From contig NC_034013.1 in the NCBI RefSeq assembly GCF_000346465.2, positions 10,432,864 through 10,496,863 on the forward strand: a stretch of 64,000 bases of DNA, in the 5' to 3' direction. Source of the DNA: Prunus persica (taxonomy: Eukaryota > Streptophyta > Magnoliopsida > Rosales > Rosaceae). Shown piece by piece: positions 47,786 through 60,600 of the stretch. Within the stretch, counting starts at the first letter, position 1. Each line of letters starts with the position of its first letter. The notes under the pieces were generated by a model. That model was not told where the DNA came from, searched no databases, and worked only from the letters and a program-made list of their open reading frames with translations. Made by a program: the position numbers and the translations under genes.

Positions 47786-48916
47786 ATGGATTTAGTTTTA
47801 GAGAGATTAGAATTGATTTCAGACTATCTGGCATTTAGTGTTGTTTGTAAAACATGGAATGGTGTAGCAAAGAATAATCGAAGCCAAAGTCGACACACAG
47901 CTCCAATGCTCTTAGTTTCTAGTGACAAAGAAGATACATGGAACTTATACAACGTCATGAATAATAAGGTTCTTCATTTACAATTAAAACTTTCGAGTAA
48001 GCGATTCTGTGGGTCTTCAAAAGGATGGCTAATAGCTTTGGAAGAGAACTTCGTCGTGACCTTAATAAATCCATTCTCTGTAGTTGAAGGATGTAAAGAG
48101 AAAGAAAATTCAATCATTCGCCTTCCTTCACTAGCGCGTCTTTACGACTTTAGAGAATTCGATTATCATGTGTATAAGGCTACAATTTCAGCAGACCCAA
48201 TTTTAAATGCACATGATTTTATTGTTACGGTCATATACGGATATTTTTCTAATTTCGCTGTTATCAGACTTGGTAAAGACACAGAGTGGTCGTATATTAA
48301 TTTTAATTTGGAGGATGATTACGAATTCCGACGATTTCATGAAGTTGTTCACCTTGGAGATAAATTTTATGCTCTATATAACGATGATAGAATTTTAAGT
48401 CTTGATGCTCGGGATACAATTGAACTTTCTGAAATTATAAGTGAATTGGAAGTAAAGTGGGGAAGCTTGACACCTATGGGAGAGTTTGGTTCACAAAGCC
48501 GCGCTAACAAGACATATATTGTGGATTCCAATGAGAAAGGGTTTTTGATCGTGAAAAGGTATAAAATTTGGAAAGGTAATTGGCCAGATGCGAAGGCTAT
48601 CACATTTAAATTTGAAATTTTCGAACTAAATTTTGATAAGCACGAGTTGATTGAGAAAGAAACCTTGGATGATGCTGCCCTTTTTTTGGGTGATAATTCT
48701 TCCATGTTTGTTTTGGCTTCAAAATTGTCAGGATGTCAGCCTAATTGCATATACTTCACCTCAGATTATCAACGTTCATCTTGGGTACCTGAAGATTTTG
48801 GCGTGTATAACATCAAAACTCAAAGCATTTCAAAGCCTTACACGACAACTGCTATGACCCTGTTGGGGAGGACTAAGCGACCAGAAATTTGGGTTATGCC
48901 AACTTGTCGACAGTGA
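47786..48916 (+). CDS. F-box/DUF295 (KIB-type) protein with clipped F-box
   Basis: Single-exon frame of 376 residues. The start MDLVLERLELISDYLAFSVV followed by CKTWNGVAKN is the F-box minus its first residues (the usual leading W..LP....LP is absent). A TAA lies in frame 9 bases before the ATG, so it cannot extend upstream. The body is the DUF295 beta-propeller-like domain, ending RPEIWVMPT. F-box proteins recruit substrates to SCF ubiquitin ligases through SKP1. Loss of the F-box front could weaken SKP1 binding. The 5' edge lies next to the junction of the duplicated helicase fragment, so the promoter and first codons were probably replaced by that rearrangement. A small piece of a relative lies at 20247-20325. 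Expression is uncertain. Confidence 0.8.
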   Translation: MDLVLERLELISDYLAFSVVCKTWNGVAKNNRSQSRHTAPMLLVSSDKEDTWNLYNVMNNKVLHLQLKLSSKRFCGSSKGWLIALEENFVVTLINPFSVVEGCKEKENSIIRLPSLARLYDFREFDYHVYKATISADPILNAHDFIVTVIYGYFSNFAVIRLGKDTEWSYINFNLEDDYEFRRFHEVVHLGDKFYALYNDDRILSLDARDTIELSEIISELEVKWGSLTPMGEFGSQSRANKTYIVDSNEKGFLIVKRYKIWKGNWPDAKAITFKFEIFELNFDKHELIEKETLDDAALFLGDNSSMFVLASKLSGCQPNCIYFTSDYQRSSWVPEDFGVYNIKTQSISKPYTTTAMTLLGRTKRPEIWVMPTCRQ

Positions 48917-49701
48917 AAAGCTCCTTTTGTGTCTTCTTGTTTTTATTGTTAATTTGTGACTTGAATGTCTTTTTGGTTTTTGTTTTCTGTTTCAAACTAT
49001 TTTCTTTCGTTGAAGCTCCTTTGTGTGCTCTTGTATTTGACGTAGTGTGCTCTTAAGTATTTGCGATATATTTTGTACAATGAACACTTTTGCCATGGCT
49101 GAAGGTTGATATATACTCATTTTATATAATTATTTCTTCCATATCATACATTTTCTAGACCACAATTTCATATTTGAATTAATGTACAAGTCAAAAGTAT
49201 GGTAATATGCGTTGAGTTTTTAGGTTTTCTCATTATATATCATCCTCAACTTGTCGATCAGAACTTCATGTTGTAAATTAAATATGATGGATGAAATATT
49301 AAACAATATGATTGGGTTTCCAAACAAAAATTAAAATTGGAAGTTTTAAGGCACATTACTGGTTTGGTCTAGCTGCCCTCAATCCCCACTAAAATTAAAC
49401 GTTTATAATTCCTGGATATTGACAGTATTGGGTGTCGAAGAGGTGACCATGAGGGGCGAGGGGGTTAGCTTACCACTATGGTAAACTAAACTTATTTTAA
49501 GAAAATGTGAATTCATATTGCACAAGAGGGTATTTTGGTAAATGTGGATAACTAAGCGCCAATTTAAAACCCAGAATTTAAAAGTTCGGTTTTTTTCCTT
49601 GTCCACCCATTTTATACTGGAGGAGATCGTCCCCCTTATTTTTTATTGATATAAAATCACATTCAGAGTCAGAGAGATGCACAGATAGCAAAGCAAGAAA
49701 G
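48917..49701. other. spacer and promoter of the A/B-barrel gene
   Basis: 49315-49650 is the third copy of the segment also found at 38530-38890 and 40200-40560. A TATA-like TTTTATACTGG at 49609-49619 precedes the start at 49702. No gene is seen. Confidence 0.6.
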
Positions 49702-52112
49702 ATGCTCATTCAATCTCAGTGCTCCGTCCTCTCTCCCATTCGCCTCACAAACCCTCACCGCAGTTTACCAATCATCTCCCGCCGTGCCCCTTTTAACGGT
49801 AATACGAATTTCATTCTTTGGAAATATATTTCTTTAAATTCAGTGAATATTTTATGATATTTTGTTTTCTTTCTCCAAATTAATTTATTATTGTTCAGCA
49901 TGTCGAATGAATGGAGCTGTTGTGATCAGTACATGGTTGGGGAGGAAAAAGAATCGGGGAGTGACAGTTTCGGCTACGGAGGAGCAGAGCTCAAGCCTCA
50001 ATGTGCAGAAGAAAAGGTTCCATTGCTCTTCCAACTTTTTTCATTTTCTTTGATGAATAAATTTAAGAGGCAGACTTAAATATAAGTTTACCCAATTTGG
50101 GGTTTTGCATTTTTACTTGTATAAATTTGAGATTGGCTTTACCATATCTGAAAGTTGCATTCTTTTGTATTTTCTCTTTGGGGTAATGCTGCATTTTTGT
50201 AACACTTTAGCTAACCATGTGACGTAGGCCGATGGGTGTTACTTGTTACATTAGTAACATTTCTCTAATTTCCATTTTACTCAGAAAGGTTGTTGACCAC
50301 ATATGCCTACTGAAAGCAAAGGAGGATTTATCTGATGAGGAAGAGAAGGATATGCTGGATTTTCTTTATACAACCCAGTATCAAATGCGAGGCATTCTTT
50401 CGGTATCATTAGGTGAGCTTTACTTGTATAAAATCAATAGTCAAAACAATGCTGTCTCAAACTTTCGAAACTCAAATACTTGTTTCAATTTAATCGTTTT
50501 TCTGTTGTCTGGTTTTCATTAAAATGTGGCCTTATATGTTCGATCACATTTGTAGGGCGTATCTTGAATGAAAATATCGACAAGTATACACATGCTGTCT
50601 ACATGCGTTTCCAGAGAAAAGAAGACATTGGGAAGTTTTACGAGAACCCTTTCTACTTGCGAGTACTCAATGAGCATGTATTGCCTTACTGCCATGTATG
50701 CCCTGACATGTAAACACCGACACTCTGTGCTTTAGGCTTCCATTTCTTTAGTTTCTGCCTTATCAACTTTCCTTTGAATAGTTTAGTATTTTTTTCAACT
50801 TATTGGTAATGTATATAAACAGGGATTGACTAATGTGGATTACGAATCTGAAGTAGAAGACGATATCATACCTATATTCCGCAAAGGAGAGGTTGGAAGC
50901 AACATCCTTCCCAATTTGGTTTTATTGATTGAATAAAATTATTTCGAGTTCAGATACTAGATTCTTTGTCTAGTACACAGGAGTTCACGTACTTTATATC
51001 TCATTTCTAATTATGGCAATGAAGATGCATGCATTCAAAAGAATTTTAAGGCTTTTAAAACTGTACATGACTTTGCTTATTGGCATTTAAGTTCTAATTT
51101 TTCTGAACCACTTTGGTTGCAACCTAACTTTCTAAACTCTTTTGGTTCTAGACATTTCCACGTGCTTTTTGTTTGTGATTTCTTGGATCTAAAAGTTCTT
51201 TCTCAAAAGGGAAGCTAATTGCTCTTGCAAGCAGGAATTCAACTTCGGTGTGGAGTTTGTGCTTCTTCTTTCCTTGGTTGATAATGCATCTGGACCCGTG
51301 GAAGAGGCATTGGTTTCTTTGGAAGGGCTTATTATGGGATTTCCATCCATAATAGTCCAATCTACTCAAGGTTTGTTTGAGCTAAAAGCTGATTAACTGC
51401 AAAACAAAGCATATTTCTCTTAGCTCTTGTTTCTGTTTGTACAATATTTATTCTGATGATATAGTAGAAACTCCAATGTGTGGTATGAAATAATTATGTA
51501 TCATATCTTATTAGTATTTGATTTTCAGGTCTGAATTTTAATCCCAGCAGCAAGGAGTTTACACATGGAGTAGTGATCAGATTTCGGTCTCGTGAGTTCT
51601 TGTTTGCATTATGTAGATTCACATACATGCTGCCTTTGTTTTGTTGACTGTCATTCACTGGTATATTTTGTAGTTGACGCTTTTGAGATATTTGTGGGAA
51701 GCTCAGAGTACAAAGAAGTGAGTAGTTTGTTTCTATTTCGATCCTATTTTTCCCCATCAACTTCGGCATGAACCTAAATAGAATGCATTCTTATCCAAAT
51801 CTTACTCTAAACCCAAAAAAGAAAAAGAAAAAAATATAGTTCTAAACATCTAGAGTCCATGATGAAAACTTTTAAGTGTTCCCAATCTTATATACCAGCT
51901 AGTATAGAGTTTGATTCTTGCCTAATTTGAGGTGCAGACACATTTTGGAATTATAGCTCTTAGATTTGTCTCCATTGCAGTCAACCGACATTTCATTAAC
52001 ATTTGGAAATTCTACGAAATTGCAGATATGGAAGTCTAAGTTTGATCAAATCACTCGGAAAACACTTTCGCTTCATTTTTCAGTTGATCCAGTCGGCAGT
52101 GAGATTATGTAG
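49702..52112 (+). CDS. stress-response A/B-barrel (Dabb) domain protein, UP3-like, plastid-targeted
   Basis: Nine exons: 49702-49798, 49899-50016, 50285-50412, 50556-50695, 50823-50891, 51235-51370, 51529-51591, 51674-51717 and 52026-52112. They give 293 residues, in frame throughout with GT-AG introns. The Ser/Arg-rich N-terminus (MLIQSQCSVLSPIRLTNPHR) looks like a chloroplast transit peptide. Two Dabb domains follow, about residues 78-180 (YTHAVYMRFQRKEDIGKFYE; HVLPYCHGLTNVDYESEVED) and 185-285 (FTHGVVIRFRS; ITRKTLSLHFSVDPVGSEIM). The Dabb fold is a dimeric alpha/beta barrel. The plant members are stress-induced and lack a settled biochemical role. The gene appears intact and is the best-preserved in this part of the window. 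Naming follows the Arabidopsis UP3 family from memory. Confidence 0.85.
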
Positions 52113-53244
52113 CGAAAATTCTTTGATGTTTGTTTCCCCTATTTGTCTAAACCACGAAATCTATGAAGAGTACTAAATCTTATAATGTATGAATAGAGCA
52201 ATATATTTGGTTGGAAGCTCTGTCTATCTTGTCTAAACGCAAAAGTGTGCAATGTATTGGTGTCAGGACCATCTACCGTGCACTCAATCCATCTTGAAAA
52301 ATCCTCTGTTCAAAATTCAAGCAATCTAATCAGTCCAATCCTTAGAGTTCATAAGAGGAAAAAGTGTTTACCATACAGTAGGACTAGGAACTGTATATTT
52401 ATTCATAATATTTCTGGTATGATTTCAAATCATCACCTGCATTTAGAGGAAAATTCTTTGTGAGGGATCTATATCATTCTGATCAGTCAAACTTCCACAG
52501 CGCTGGGTTGCTTGTAACATTAATTGTCTATGTGCTTTCTGGATGAATAAAATAAACTAATTTTATATACATGGCATTGGCATATGTACTTAAAATTTTC
52601 TACCTTCCCATTTGTTTTCTTCTAACATGGAAGTTACATCACAGAATCCTTCCAAATCTATTGTTTGACCTCATGTGGAAAAACAAACTAACACATAAAT
52701 ATGCAAACAGATTTTGAATATTTTAAGTTTCAACTATTTTATACTCCACAAGAGCCAAAACTGTGCCCCACCACCCAAGACAAAATCAATTAGATGGTGT
52801 TTGCATGTTGACTTGTTATATACAGCATTACAGATGCTTTATAAGTACACACATACTTCTAGTTTGCGATGTAATTAAGTTAGCTGATCATCTCTTGTAC
52901 TTTGAAAACTTTTTCTGCAAGAACTTGCTTCTGACTTTTTTCTTTGAACTATAATATTTATTTAGTGATAGAATAAGAAAAGATCAAGATTATTCAGATC
53001 AGTATATTATCTATTTCTTCAACTAAGATATTCACCACATAATGCAGCCCCTCTTGAGAACATGTTTACCATTCAATCAAAAACTATTTACAGACTTACA
53101 CTTTGTTCATAGACTAGTGTTGCTCACATTCTTTCCCAACTGGATCTATGAGACTATGAGTACGAAAAAAAAAAATGATTTACACTAGAAACTGAGAAAA
53201 GTATTTGTCTGACTGAATAACACACTTAATTGCAAGAGGGCTGA
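52113..53244. other. intergenic region, convergent 3' flanks
   Basis: 3' untranslated regions of the A/B-barrel gene (+) and the CLE gene (-) are expected here. AT-rich, with no other structure seen. Confidence 0.5.
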
Positions 53245-53505
53245 TCAGTTGTGAAGAGGGTTTGGTCCCTGTGGAACTTCTCGTAGAGAAACGCCTTTGA
53301 GGGGGCCGATCTCATCTCTGCTGCTGGATACCTCTGGAGCTTCTGTGGAGAAATGCCATGAAAACCTGGAATAGGATTCAGATTTATCTGTTTGCTTGGA
53401 TTCTTTAGCTGTCACTCTGTGGATGTGACGATAACTTGATATCTGACTGATCATAAGCATGATCATGAAGACCACACATACGACTCTGAGATGCTGAATT
53501 CTCAT
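53245..53505 (-). CDS. CLE-family signalling peptide precursor
   Basis: Intronless 86-residue precursor. The hydrophobic N-terminus (MRIQHLRVVCVVFMIMLMIS) is a signal peptide. A variable polar spacer follows, and the last 12 residues, REVPQGPNPLHN, are the CLE motif (53248-53283). CLE precursors are secreted and processed to 12-13-residue, often hydroxylated and arabinosylated, peptides. These are sensed by CLV1/BAM/PXY-type receptor kinases to control meristems and vasculature. The Pro-4, Gly-6, Pro-7, Pro-9 and His-11 core is complete. Position 2 is Glu rather than the usual Leu or Val in this otherwise CLE10/CLE13-like sequence; Glu at this position is seen in TDIF-type peptides. The exact subgroup is uncertain. 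Confidence 0.85.
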   Translation of the reverse strand: MRIQHLRVVCVVFMIMLMISQISSYRHIHRVTAKESKQTDKSESYSRFSWHFSTEAPEVSSSRDEIGPLKGVSLREVPQGPNPLHN

Positions 53506-55264
53506 GATTCTTGCGATGATAAATTTCAGTATTTCTTACAAAGAAAGAGGAAGCAAGTTAGGAAAACTAAGTATGTTCTCTCATTCCTCAAATGCAAGCA
53601 GGCGTGAAGTCTTTTAATATGGGATGGCAACCTATGGGAAAGATAGAGCCAAAACTCACAATTAATTCTACTGAAATGACATAAATGCCCGATCGTCGTT
53701 GCGTATTTGCGAAACATCCTTTAAAATACCCAAATTGCCCAAACTCAGAAAAATCATCTTGCATTTGTCATCTCTTTCTGCAGTTTTATGCATGCAGCTG
53801 TTGTTTCCAACTATACTAATCGAAGATGGTTTGTGTTGCAGCCTTGCAGGTCATTGCAGAAAGCTCTGAGAGTGTGATTATATGTAAACAGATGCCTGTT
53901 TTTGTACTTTTCTCTGAACTTAATTCTTGTACATTTGAAGGCTAATCTGGTCTTTTAGTACCCAATGAAGTGTTAATGTGAAAAACGGTTTGTGATGGGC
54001 TGTGGGGAGTTGACTTAAACATTAATTGTTTCTTTCTATGCTGATTTTAGCTCATAGTTTTATTTGTGATGTAATTATTGGGGAACACTAGAGGTACAGT
54101 TAGAGACACTTGGTTCAAGATCGCACTGACACGTGGCATCCACGGTCTGTGTTCTTAGGGTTTCACCATCACGTGTTTTGGCTTCTAAGCTATTAATTTA
54201 ATTTAAATTGGATATCAAAGGATGGCCATCAGATGACTAATTAAGTATCTTCCAGCAGGATTATTAATACATACACACAAACACAACCACCCAAATGAAA
54301 TGTGGGCTCCCATTGATCCTTCATCATTCTTCCAATCTTCCAATGACAAAATAATAGGGCCCATCAAAAAGGAAAAATTCATGAAAAGTTGATTAATGCA
54401 AAGAGAATTTAGAACAAAACAGGTCTGTTGTAAACCGGCAAGTGGTAAGGATGGATGAGAAAATGAATTGTAATTAGGTTAGGTAAGAGTTTTTATACAA
54501 GAAAAATAGTAGGTATAATGTTATATCAACAGTTGACAGTTACTTACGTATAAATGCGGACTTAATTGACCATCATGATAGTAGTTTAGGTGGACAAGAA
54601 AACTGATGAGGTTTTGAAGTTTTCCAAGTGTGGCGTGTCTGAGTTGAAGTGAATCCATTCAAAGACAATGTTGTCTTCTAGTTTTTATAGTTTTCTTTGG
54701 AACGTCATCAGCTTGCACCGACCCTGAGAAATAATGCTCTTGTCAATGTTTGCAATTCGAGTCAAGATGGTTAACTAATTTATGTTAAGATAAATGCCAT
54801 ATTAATAACGCTGGTGACGGTCTAGAATGTTTATATAGTCTCCTTATCATGATATGTATGTGAAATCTAAAACACATTACGAGAGAAAAGTAATATAAAA
54901 TCGGCGCATACAATGACACTATTATATTATTGCGATATTAGATGTTAAGCATCCAATAATGATTTATTAAAAGAAATTTTTTCAAACATGGCATCTTAAA
55001 CGAAAATCGTGATGGCAAAGTGGAGTTTTTTCTATTAGATTTATAAATCAATAAATCAATTCTAGAGATTAAGTCTACGAAATATAGGAGATCAATCATC
55101 TGATTGGATGCAAGACTAGGGCGCAAAGAGTATATGGTCTTCTGTCATTTGTTTTGGCATCCATTTCTGATAGACTAGAAGCCTAGACTATGGTCTAGTA
55201 GTAGCTTCACAACAGCCTGAAAGGTTAGTTTTGCAATAACATTCTTTAATAGCTTCTTTTGGAT

Positions 55265-55430
55265 CCTATTATAGAGAAAAACTTGCATGTCACGGGGATA
55301 GCAAGGTTATTCCCGACCAATCACGTTCCGTCACTCGTAATAAGAATTTCACATAACATAACGTAATTAGATGGAGATAACAAAATAGTGATATTTCCGT
55401 GACATGCAAGTTCTTCTCCCTATTACGGGG
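55265..55430. mobile_element. MITE with ~30-bp inverted repeats
   Basis: The left end contains GAAAAACTTGCATGTCACGG. The right end contains its near-perfect complement, CCGTGACATGCAAGTTCTTC. The inverted repeat extends outward to CCTATTATAGAG / CTCCCTATTACGG. About 165 bases, no coding. The superfamily is not assignable because the target duplication is unclear. Confidence 0.65.
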
Positions 55431-55559
55431 CCTGAATAATTAGATTTGATATTTTGATTAGGACAGGCTCTAAAGCCTTGTACACATGCTCTATAGTCTC
55501 TATTGCTAGGGTTGTGAGAGAGACACACACACCTACCCATGACCTCTCATCTAAAACAA

Positions 55560-55692
55560 GTTTTGGTATGCTTTTGTTTTGTTTCGTTTTTTTATATGAA
55601 GGATATTGGGGAGGGGGCAATTAAACCTCGGACTTTGAATGCAAAAGTAAATGCTCTTAAATTCTTACCTACTTGAGCTACAAGTCCCTTGC
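55560..55692 (-). mobile_element. candidate tRNA-derived SINE fragment
   Basis: On the minus strand an A-box-like TGTAGCTCAAGTAGGTAAG (about 55666-55684) is followed about 40 bases later by a decayed B-box, CCGAGGTTTAAT (about 55623), and a tail. The head matches the candidate at 35254-35350. Confidence 0.45.
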
Positions 55693-57605
55693 GCTTTTAT
55701 ATTTTTTTCTTAGTTTGAGCTTTATTTGACCATAAGCATTTTGTTCAAAGCCTCTTCATGTTGTTTTAAAACTGAATTGAGAGCTTGATTCGGCTGTAAG
55801 AAGAACATTTCAGTAATGTTTTTTGGCCTTTGAAGCATTAAAACAGCGGCTGCCTAATTTGACTTCCTTTATAATAAAAGAAAACAATATTTGCTTCCCA
55901 TTTTTCTTGCCTGCAAACATTTGTAAGTGATGATGGCCATTGGCCGCCTTGTCTTTGATTAAAGAAATGCACGGCAAATAAATTATTTCAAAACATCACT
56001 ATACTTGTTACTGAAAAATAGGGATTCTTCTGACGTCAGTGTTATTTTGATGTTGAACTTATATGGAAAAATTCACGATTAATGTCCTTATCAAGGAACA
56101 TTATCAAATTGAGTGATGGCTTGAATTTGCAATTTATTGAGTACTAGCCAGGCACAATCAAAATGACTGTTGTAGAATACGGTATTCACCTTCGGAGAAG
56201 TACGTAAATCAATTTAGACTCTAGTATAATTTTTGGACAGCTAAGGTTACAATTGATGATCTTTCTAGTCCAGAAGTTCTGGAGCTCAGAAAATGTCCGA
56301 GGTTGCTTTGTTCATCAGAAAAAAAAAAGACCTTTATAGACGTATTCAGGCATAACACAAGCTATCTGCGGCATGAAAAGGAAATAGTCTACAAAAGCAA
56401 ACTTTATTTACAGCATGTCCATATTTATAGTTCAGACATTATTACACTCACAAAGTTCAACCATGCAATGGTGCCCCTTACATTATGCAGGACTCTCTCT
56501 GACAAAAAAGAAACGTATTGAGCCGTGAGGTCAAGGATTGACTTGTCGAGATGTTTATGTTCGACAATGGAGCCTGGAGATTCGGAGTCCTCTTTAAGGA
56601 GGCAGTGAGATATATTCAGCACTTATAGATGTTCCATTTTGTCCAATATAAAAACCAAAGCCTCCTTGTGCACCATTATGCTCTGAAGACTTAAAAGACC
56701 TTAAGTTTTTATGTATAGGCAGCATGGCCCTTGCAAAATCTATGTCAAAAGGGAACATAACTTTAAGTTCTTGCAATGAGTACCAATAACCTTGATGAAT
56801 TCAGCGCAAAATAAAGACAAGGAACAGCCAATGACACAAGCTCTTTCCAATTAATTCTTGATAGCTTGTTCAAATCCACCCACATGACATTGCAGGCAGG
56901 AAGAACAAATTGTTTGAGGTAAGTCTGCAAGGAAAGAGTGTCAGCATGATCAGACAATTTCTGTTTCAATCGAACACCAATTAGTACACTTTTGGAAGTG
57001 AAATTTAGACATTCGGGCTGCGCAAATCAAGTGCATATTACTCGTGAATGCATGGAAATGGAAAATCAAATTTAGACATTTGGACTGCGCAAAAATTTAC
57101 TCATTCTTTCCAAAAATATCATTGTTCTTACTGCAAACAATAATAATTGACATTCACATATGTATGATATCAGTTGCTCAAATTCCCAAACTCAATTAGT
57201 TCATATCAACATTTTTATGAGTTGCTCTACTTTTTTACACTGAAGAGGATATAAGAAAGAGAAAATGCAGCTTCATGTTATAATTAGAATGTTTACAATA
57301 CGGATAGAATGTACAATGAGGCATACATCTGCTTCACAAATATCACTATATAGCATGATGCAACCTAAAGAAACCACATTGTATATGGCAATAACATGTG
57401 ATAAAGGTGTGCTTCTAAAGCCATTTCAACGACCAGTGCTAGACCAGGCAGGCATTCACCTTAAGACAACTTTTCATGTGAAACAACTTGAACTAGGTGA
57501 ACCTGTTTTACACACTTTAAACGAGAATGGAGGTCCTTGACTTCCTTGTCTTCCTATCCCAGCCAGTCAAATCAGCAGGTTGCTTATCCATGTTCCAAAT
57601 GTATG

Positions 57606-60600
57606 CTACTTTCGTATTCTTATGCCAGGTATATCTCTCAAGCCCATCTTCAATGCTGTCTTTCTAAAGAGAGAAGGAGGTTTTTGCAAACCAATTGATT
57701 GACAAAATTGGTTGGCTTGCTCAACAAGTGTGGTTTTATCCCTGCCAATTTCCCTGATCGAGTTATAGTACCCAAGCCAAGCATGAAAGGCGGCTTCTTT
57801 GACACTACCATCAATCTTGGCTAATGAATCCTCAATCTGCAGGAATAAGCGAAAACCCAGCTTTATAAATAAGAAACCTGCACATGATTGTATTTCAAAC
57901 TAACTGATACAAACAAGACAATGAAAACCTAGAAGCTAGTAGCAGATATCCTAAATACTAATAAAACAAATATGGGAAATTTAAATGATCAAAACCTAGT
58001 TCATCACTAGGATTCAGGTATTGACTGCCATGTCTAGTAAAAATTCCAGAAATCTGAAATCTACAAATTGACCTAATTAATTATTTCATCAATGGTTGGA
58101 TTGGACCATGAAAAGAGAGCAAGCTTTAAGAAACTTCAACTTGTAAACTGTAAACACCACCTCTTTTTGATTCAATAAGTTTTTTTCTCTTCAGATTTTA
58201 TTCAACTTCATTTTAAATTTTGTTCTTTCCCATATGGTCAGAATTAGTATCTGAACTCAATAATGTGATTCAGAATTCAGATGCAAGTACAAAGAAAAGA
58301 ATTGGAGATGATGCAAGAACCTTAAGTTTAGTGCCTGGATCCAATCGCAGCGTAGGAAATTTTTCAACAGGCAAATCTTTTAATTCATCCAGAAAATACT
58401 CCTCCCATGGTGCAAGTAACAATATGCCTTGTCCTTCTTTGCCTTCTCGTCCCGTTCTTCCAAGACGATGTATATATTGATCCCGGTCAGAAGGAATACC
58501 CACCTGGCAACAATCAGACTACATATTACTTTTACTACAAGTTAATGCAGCCACATACAAAAACTCATAAATCAGTTATATTTTAAATCTTTTTTTCCTT
58601 CTTTGTTAGTTTAATGTGAAATAGTTAATAGATGCAGACATTTATGTTCTAATGTGCTATGGTGAGTAGCTCTTTATGCATTCAAATATGTATGTTCGAG
58701 TCCCCCACAAACCTCGATGCTGAATGAGTAATTTAATGGAAACAAATATGTGGCTGTTGGACCTCCACATAGCTGAATGAGTGGACCAACGCAAAGTGAG
58801 CTAGTTCTGCCTCTAACATATTTTCAGAAAAAACAATTCAACAAATCTCATAACCCCTAAACCTAAGTAATGATTGGGAAACTAATACTCAAGAAGAAAC
58901 TATATACACTAACGCTCAATGTGAGAAGCACTACCATCGTCATTGAACATAAAAGCCAACACTTAACACTATACACAATGTAGGCTTGGGAATGCTATGT
59001 AAATCTAAGAAGAAGAAAAAATTAAACTCCTGCTGAGCTACCGCCTCTGTATTCAGTTAGAACATATTAAAGTTGGTCCACTACATCATTTATGTACACA
59101 GAAAATAGATATACAAGTAATCTTAGCATATGTTAGAAAAATCAACGAATTCACATGTCAGTGATATATTTAAGGTTCAACCTATAAGAAAAACATAATT
59201 GGGCTGGCAAATACCTGAATGACCAAGGTAACATCAGGATAATTCATTCCACGTGCGGATACATCAGAGGTAACAAGAATCAGCCGTTTTGATACCTTGA
59301 ATTCCTCAGAGATACGAGTTCGATAGAGTTGAGGCTTCCTGGAATGCATCTCCTTAACATTCATTTTCATTTCACGAAGAACATGATAGAGGAGGGATGT
59401 TACCATTCCAGTTGTACAGAAAACAATAACCTGAAAGGTACAACGTTAGGCCCTTTTCGTCCATAAAAATAAACATTAGGCCTCAGGCACATACAACACA
59501 ACCAAACATTTGAATCCAAAAGCTATAACATCAAACCTTATAATTAGGTGATTGCGAGATATGCTCCATTAGAAGCTGGTGCACTATTTGAAAATGCAAT
59601 TCATGTGGTTCAACAAGACACGACTGCTTAACCTGCACTCACAAGTAGAGATGGATTCATGACTCCAATTGTCATATTTTATGCTTCACGTATTATCAGA
59701 ACCATTTCAACCATATATAATAAAGTAATAAAATGATGTACACCAGAACTGTTTCACATTAAGAGGCTGAACAGAGATGTGAAAGCAAGATTCATAATAA
59801 TTTCTATATTGGAAACTACACCAACTGGTCAATGTTATATACCTTATCATGAGTTTCAACACAACCTAAACCCACTGTGTCAACAAAAGCATGGTCCTTT
59901 TTCAAGACAAGCTGTGATATTCGGCGAACCTGCATATTCATAATCAAGTAAAATCTGGGCTTTGAGTGGTTTCATACAGCAAAAAATACCAAGTGCCTAG
60001 TAAAATTGTTCCTTTAAACTTCAGACTTGAAGTATAAGGATAGTCGAACCTCTTTCGGAATTGTTACAGTAAACAGCAAGGACTGCCTTCGACGAGGCAA
60101 ACAATCAACAATTTTCTCTATATCCTTCCGAAATCCTAGGTCTAGCAAGTGGCCAGCTTCATCAAGTATCAGCATTTTCAGTCCCATCAATCGCACCGAC
60201 AAGCCTGACTTATTCTCAATGTGGTCCAGCAACCTGCCAGGAGTTGCAACTATTATCTGCGAAACATTTGTACAATGGATTTTTACTCTATTCACGATCA
60301 CACTAAAATCAAGCAGGACTTTCAATGACCAAGCCAAATGTACAAACCTGGCATGGATTTGATTCTAGACGTTTCTGGTCCTCTTTGAATCGCGTGCCTC
60401 CAACTAATGTTTGCAGACCTATGCCATCATGGTACTTCAACAAAACATTTGTTTCAGCAGCTATCTGACTTGCAAGTTCTCTTGTGGGGCAGAGGATAAG
60501 AACAAGAACTGGAGACACCCGTTGATTGGTATTGCTAGTCTTAGCCTTCACAACTGCTTCAATAGCAGGAAGCTGTTTGTGTTTAACAAGAGAATTGAAA

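Larger units (their letters stand above)
53506..57605. other. CLE promoter and long intergenic region
   Basis: 53520-54484 is duplicated at 45890-46832. 56078-56455 is duplicated at 39009-39440. A MITE (55265-55430) and a SINE candidate (55560-55692) are listed separately. The rest is AT-rich with no recognised gene. Confidence 0.6.

Noticed and set aside
58690..58740. SINE-like GTTCGAGTCC in a helicase intron
   Set aside because: Isolated B-box resemblance without an A-box or tail.
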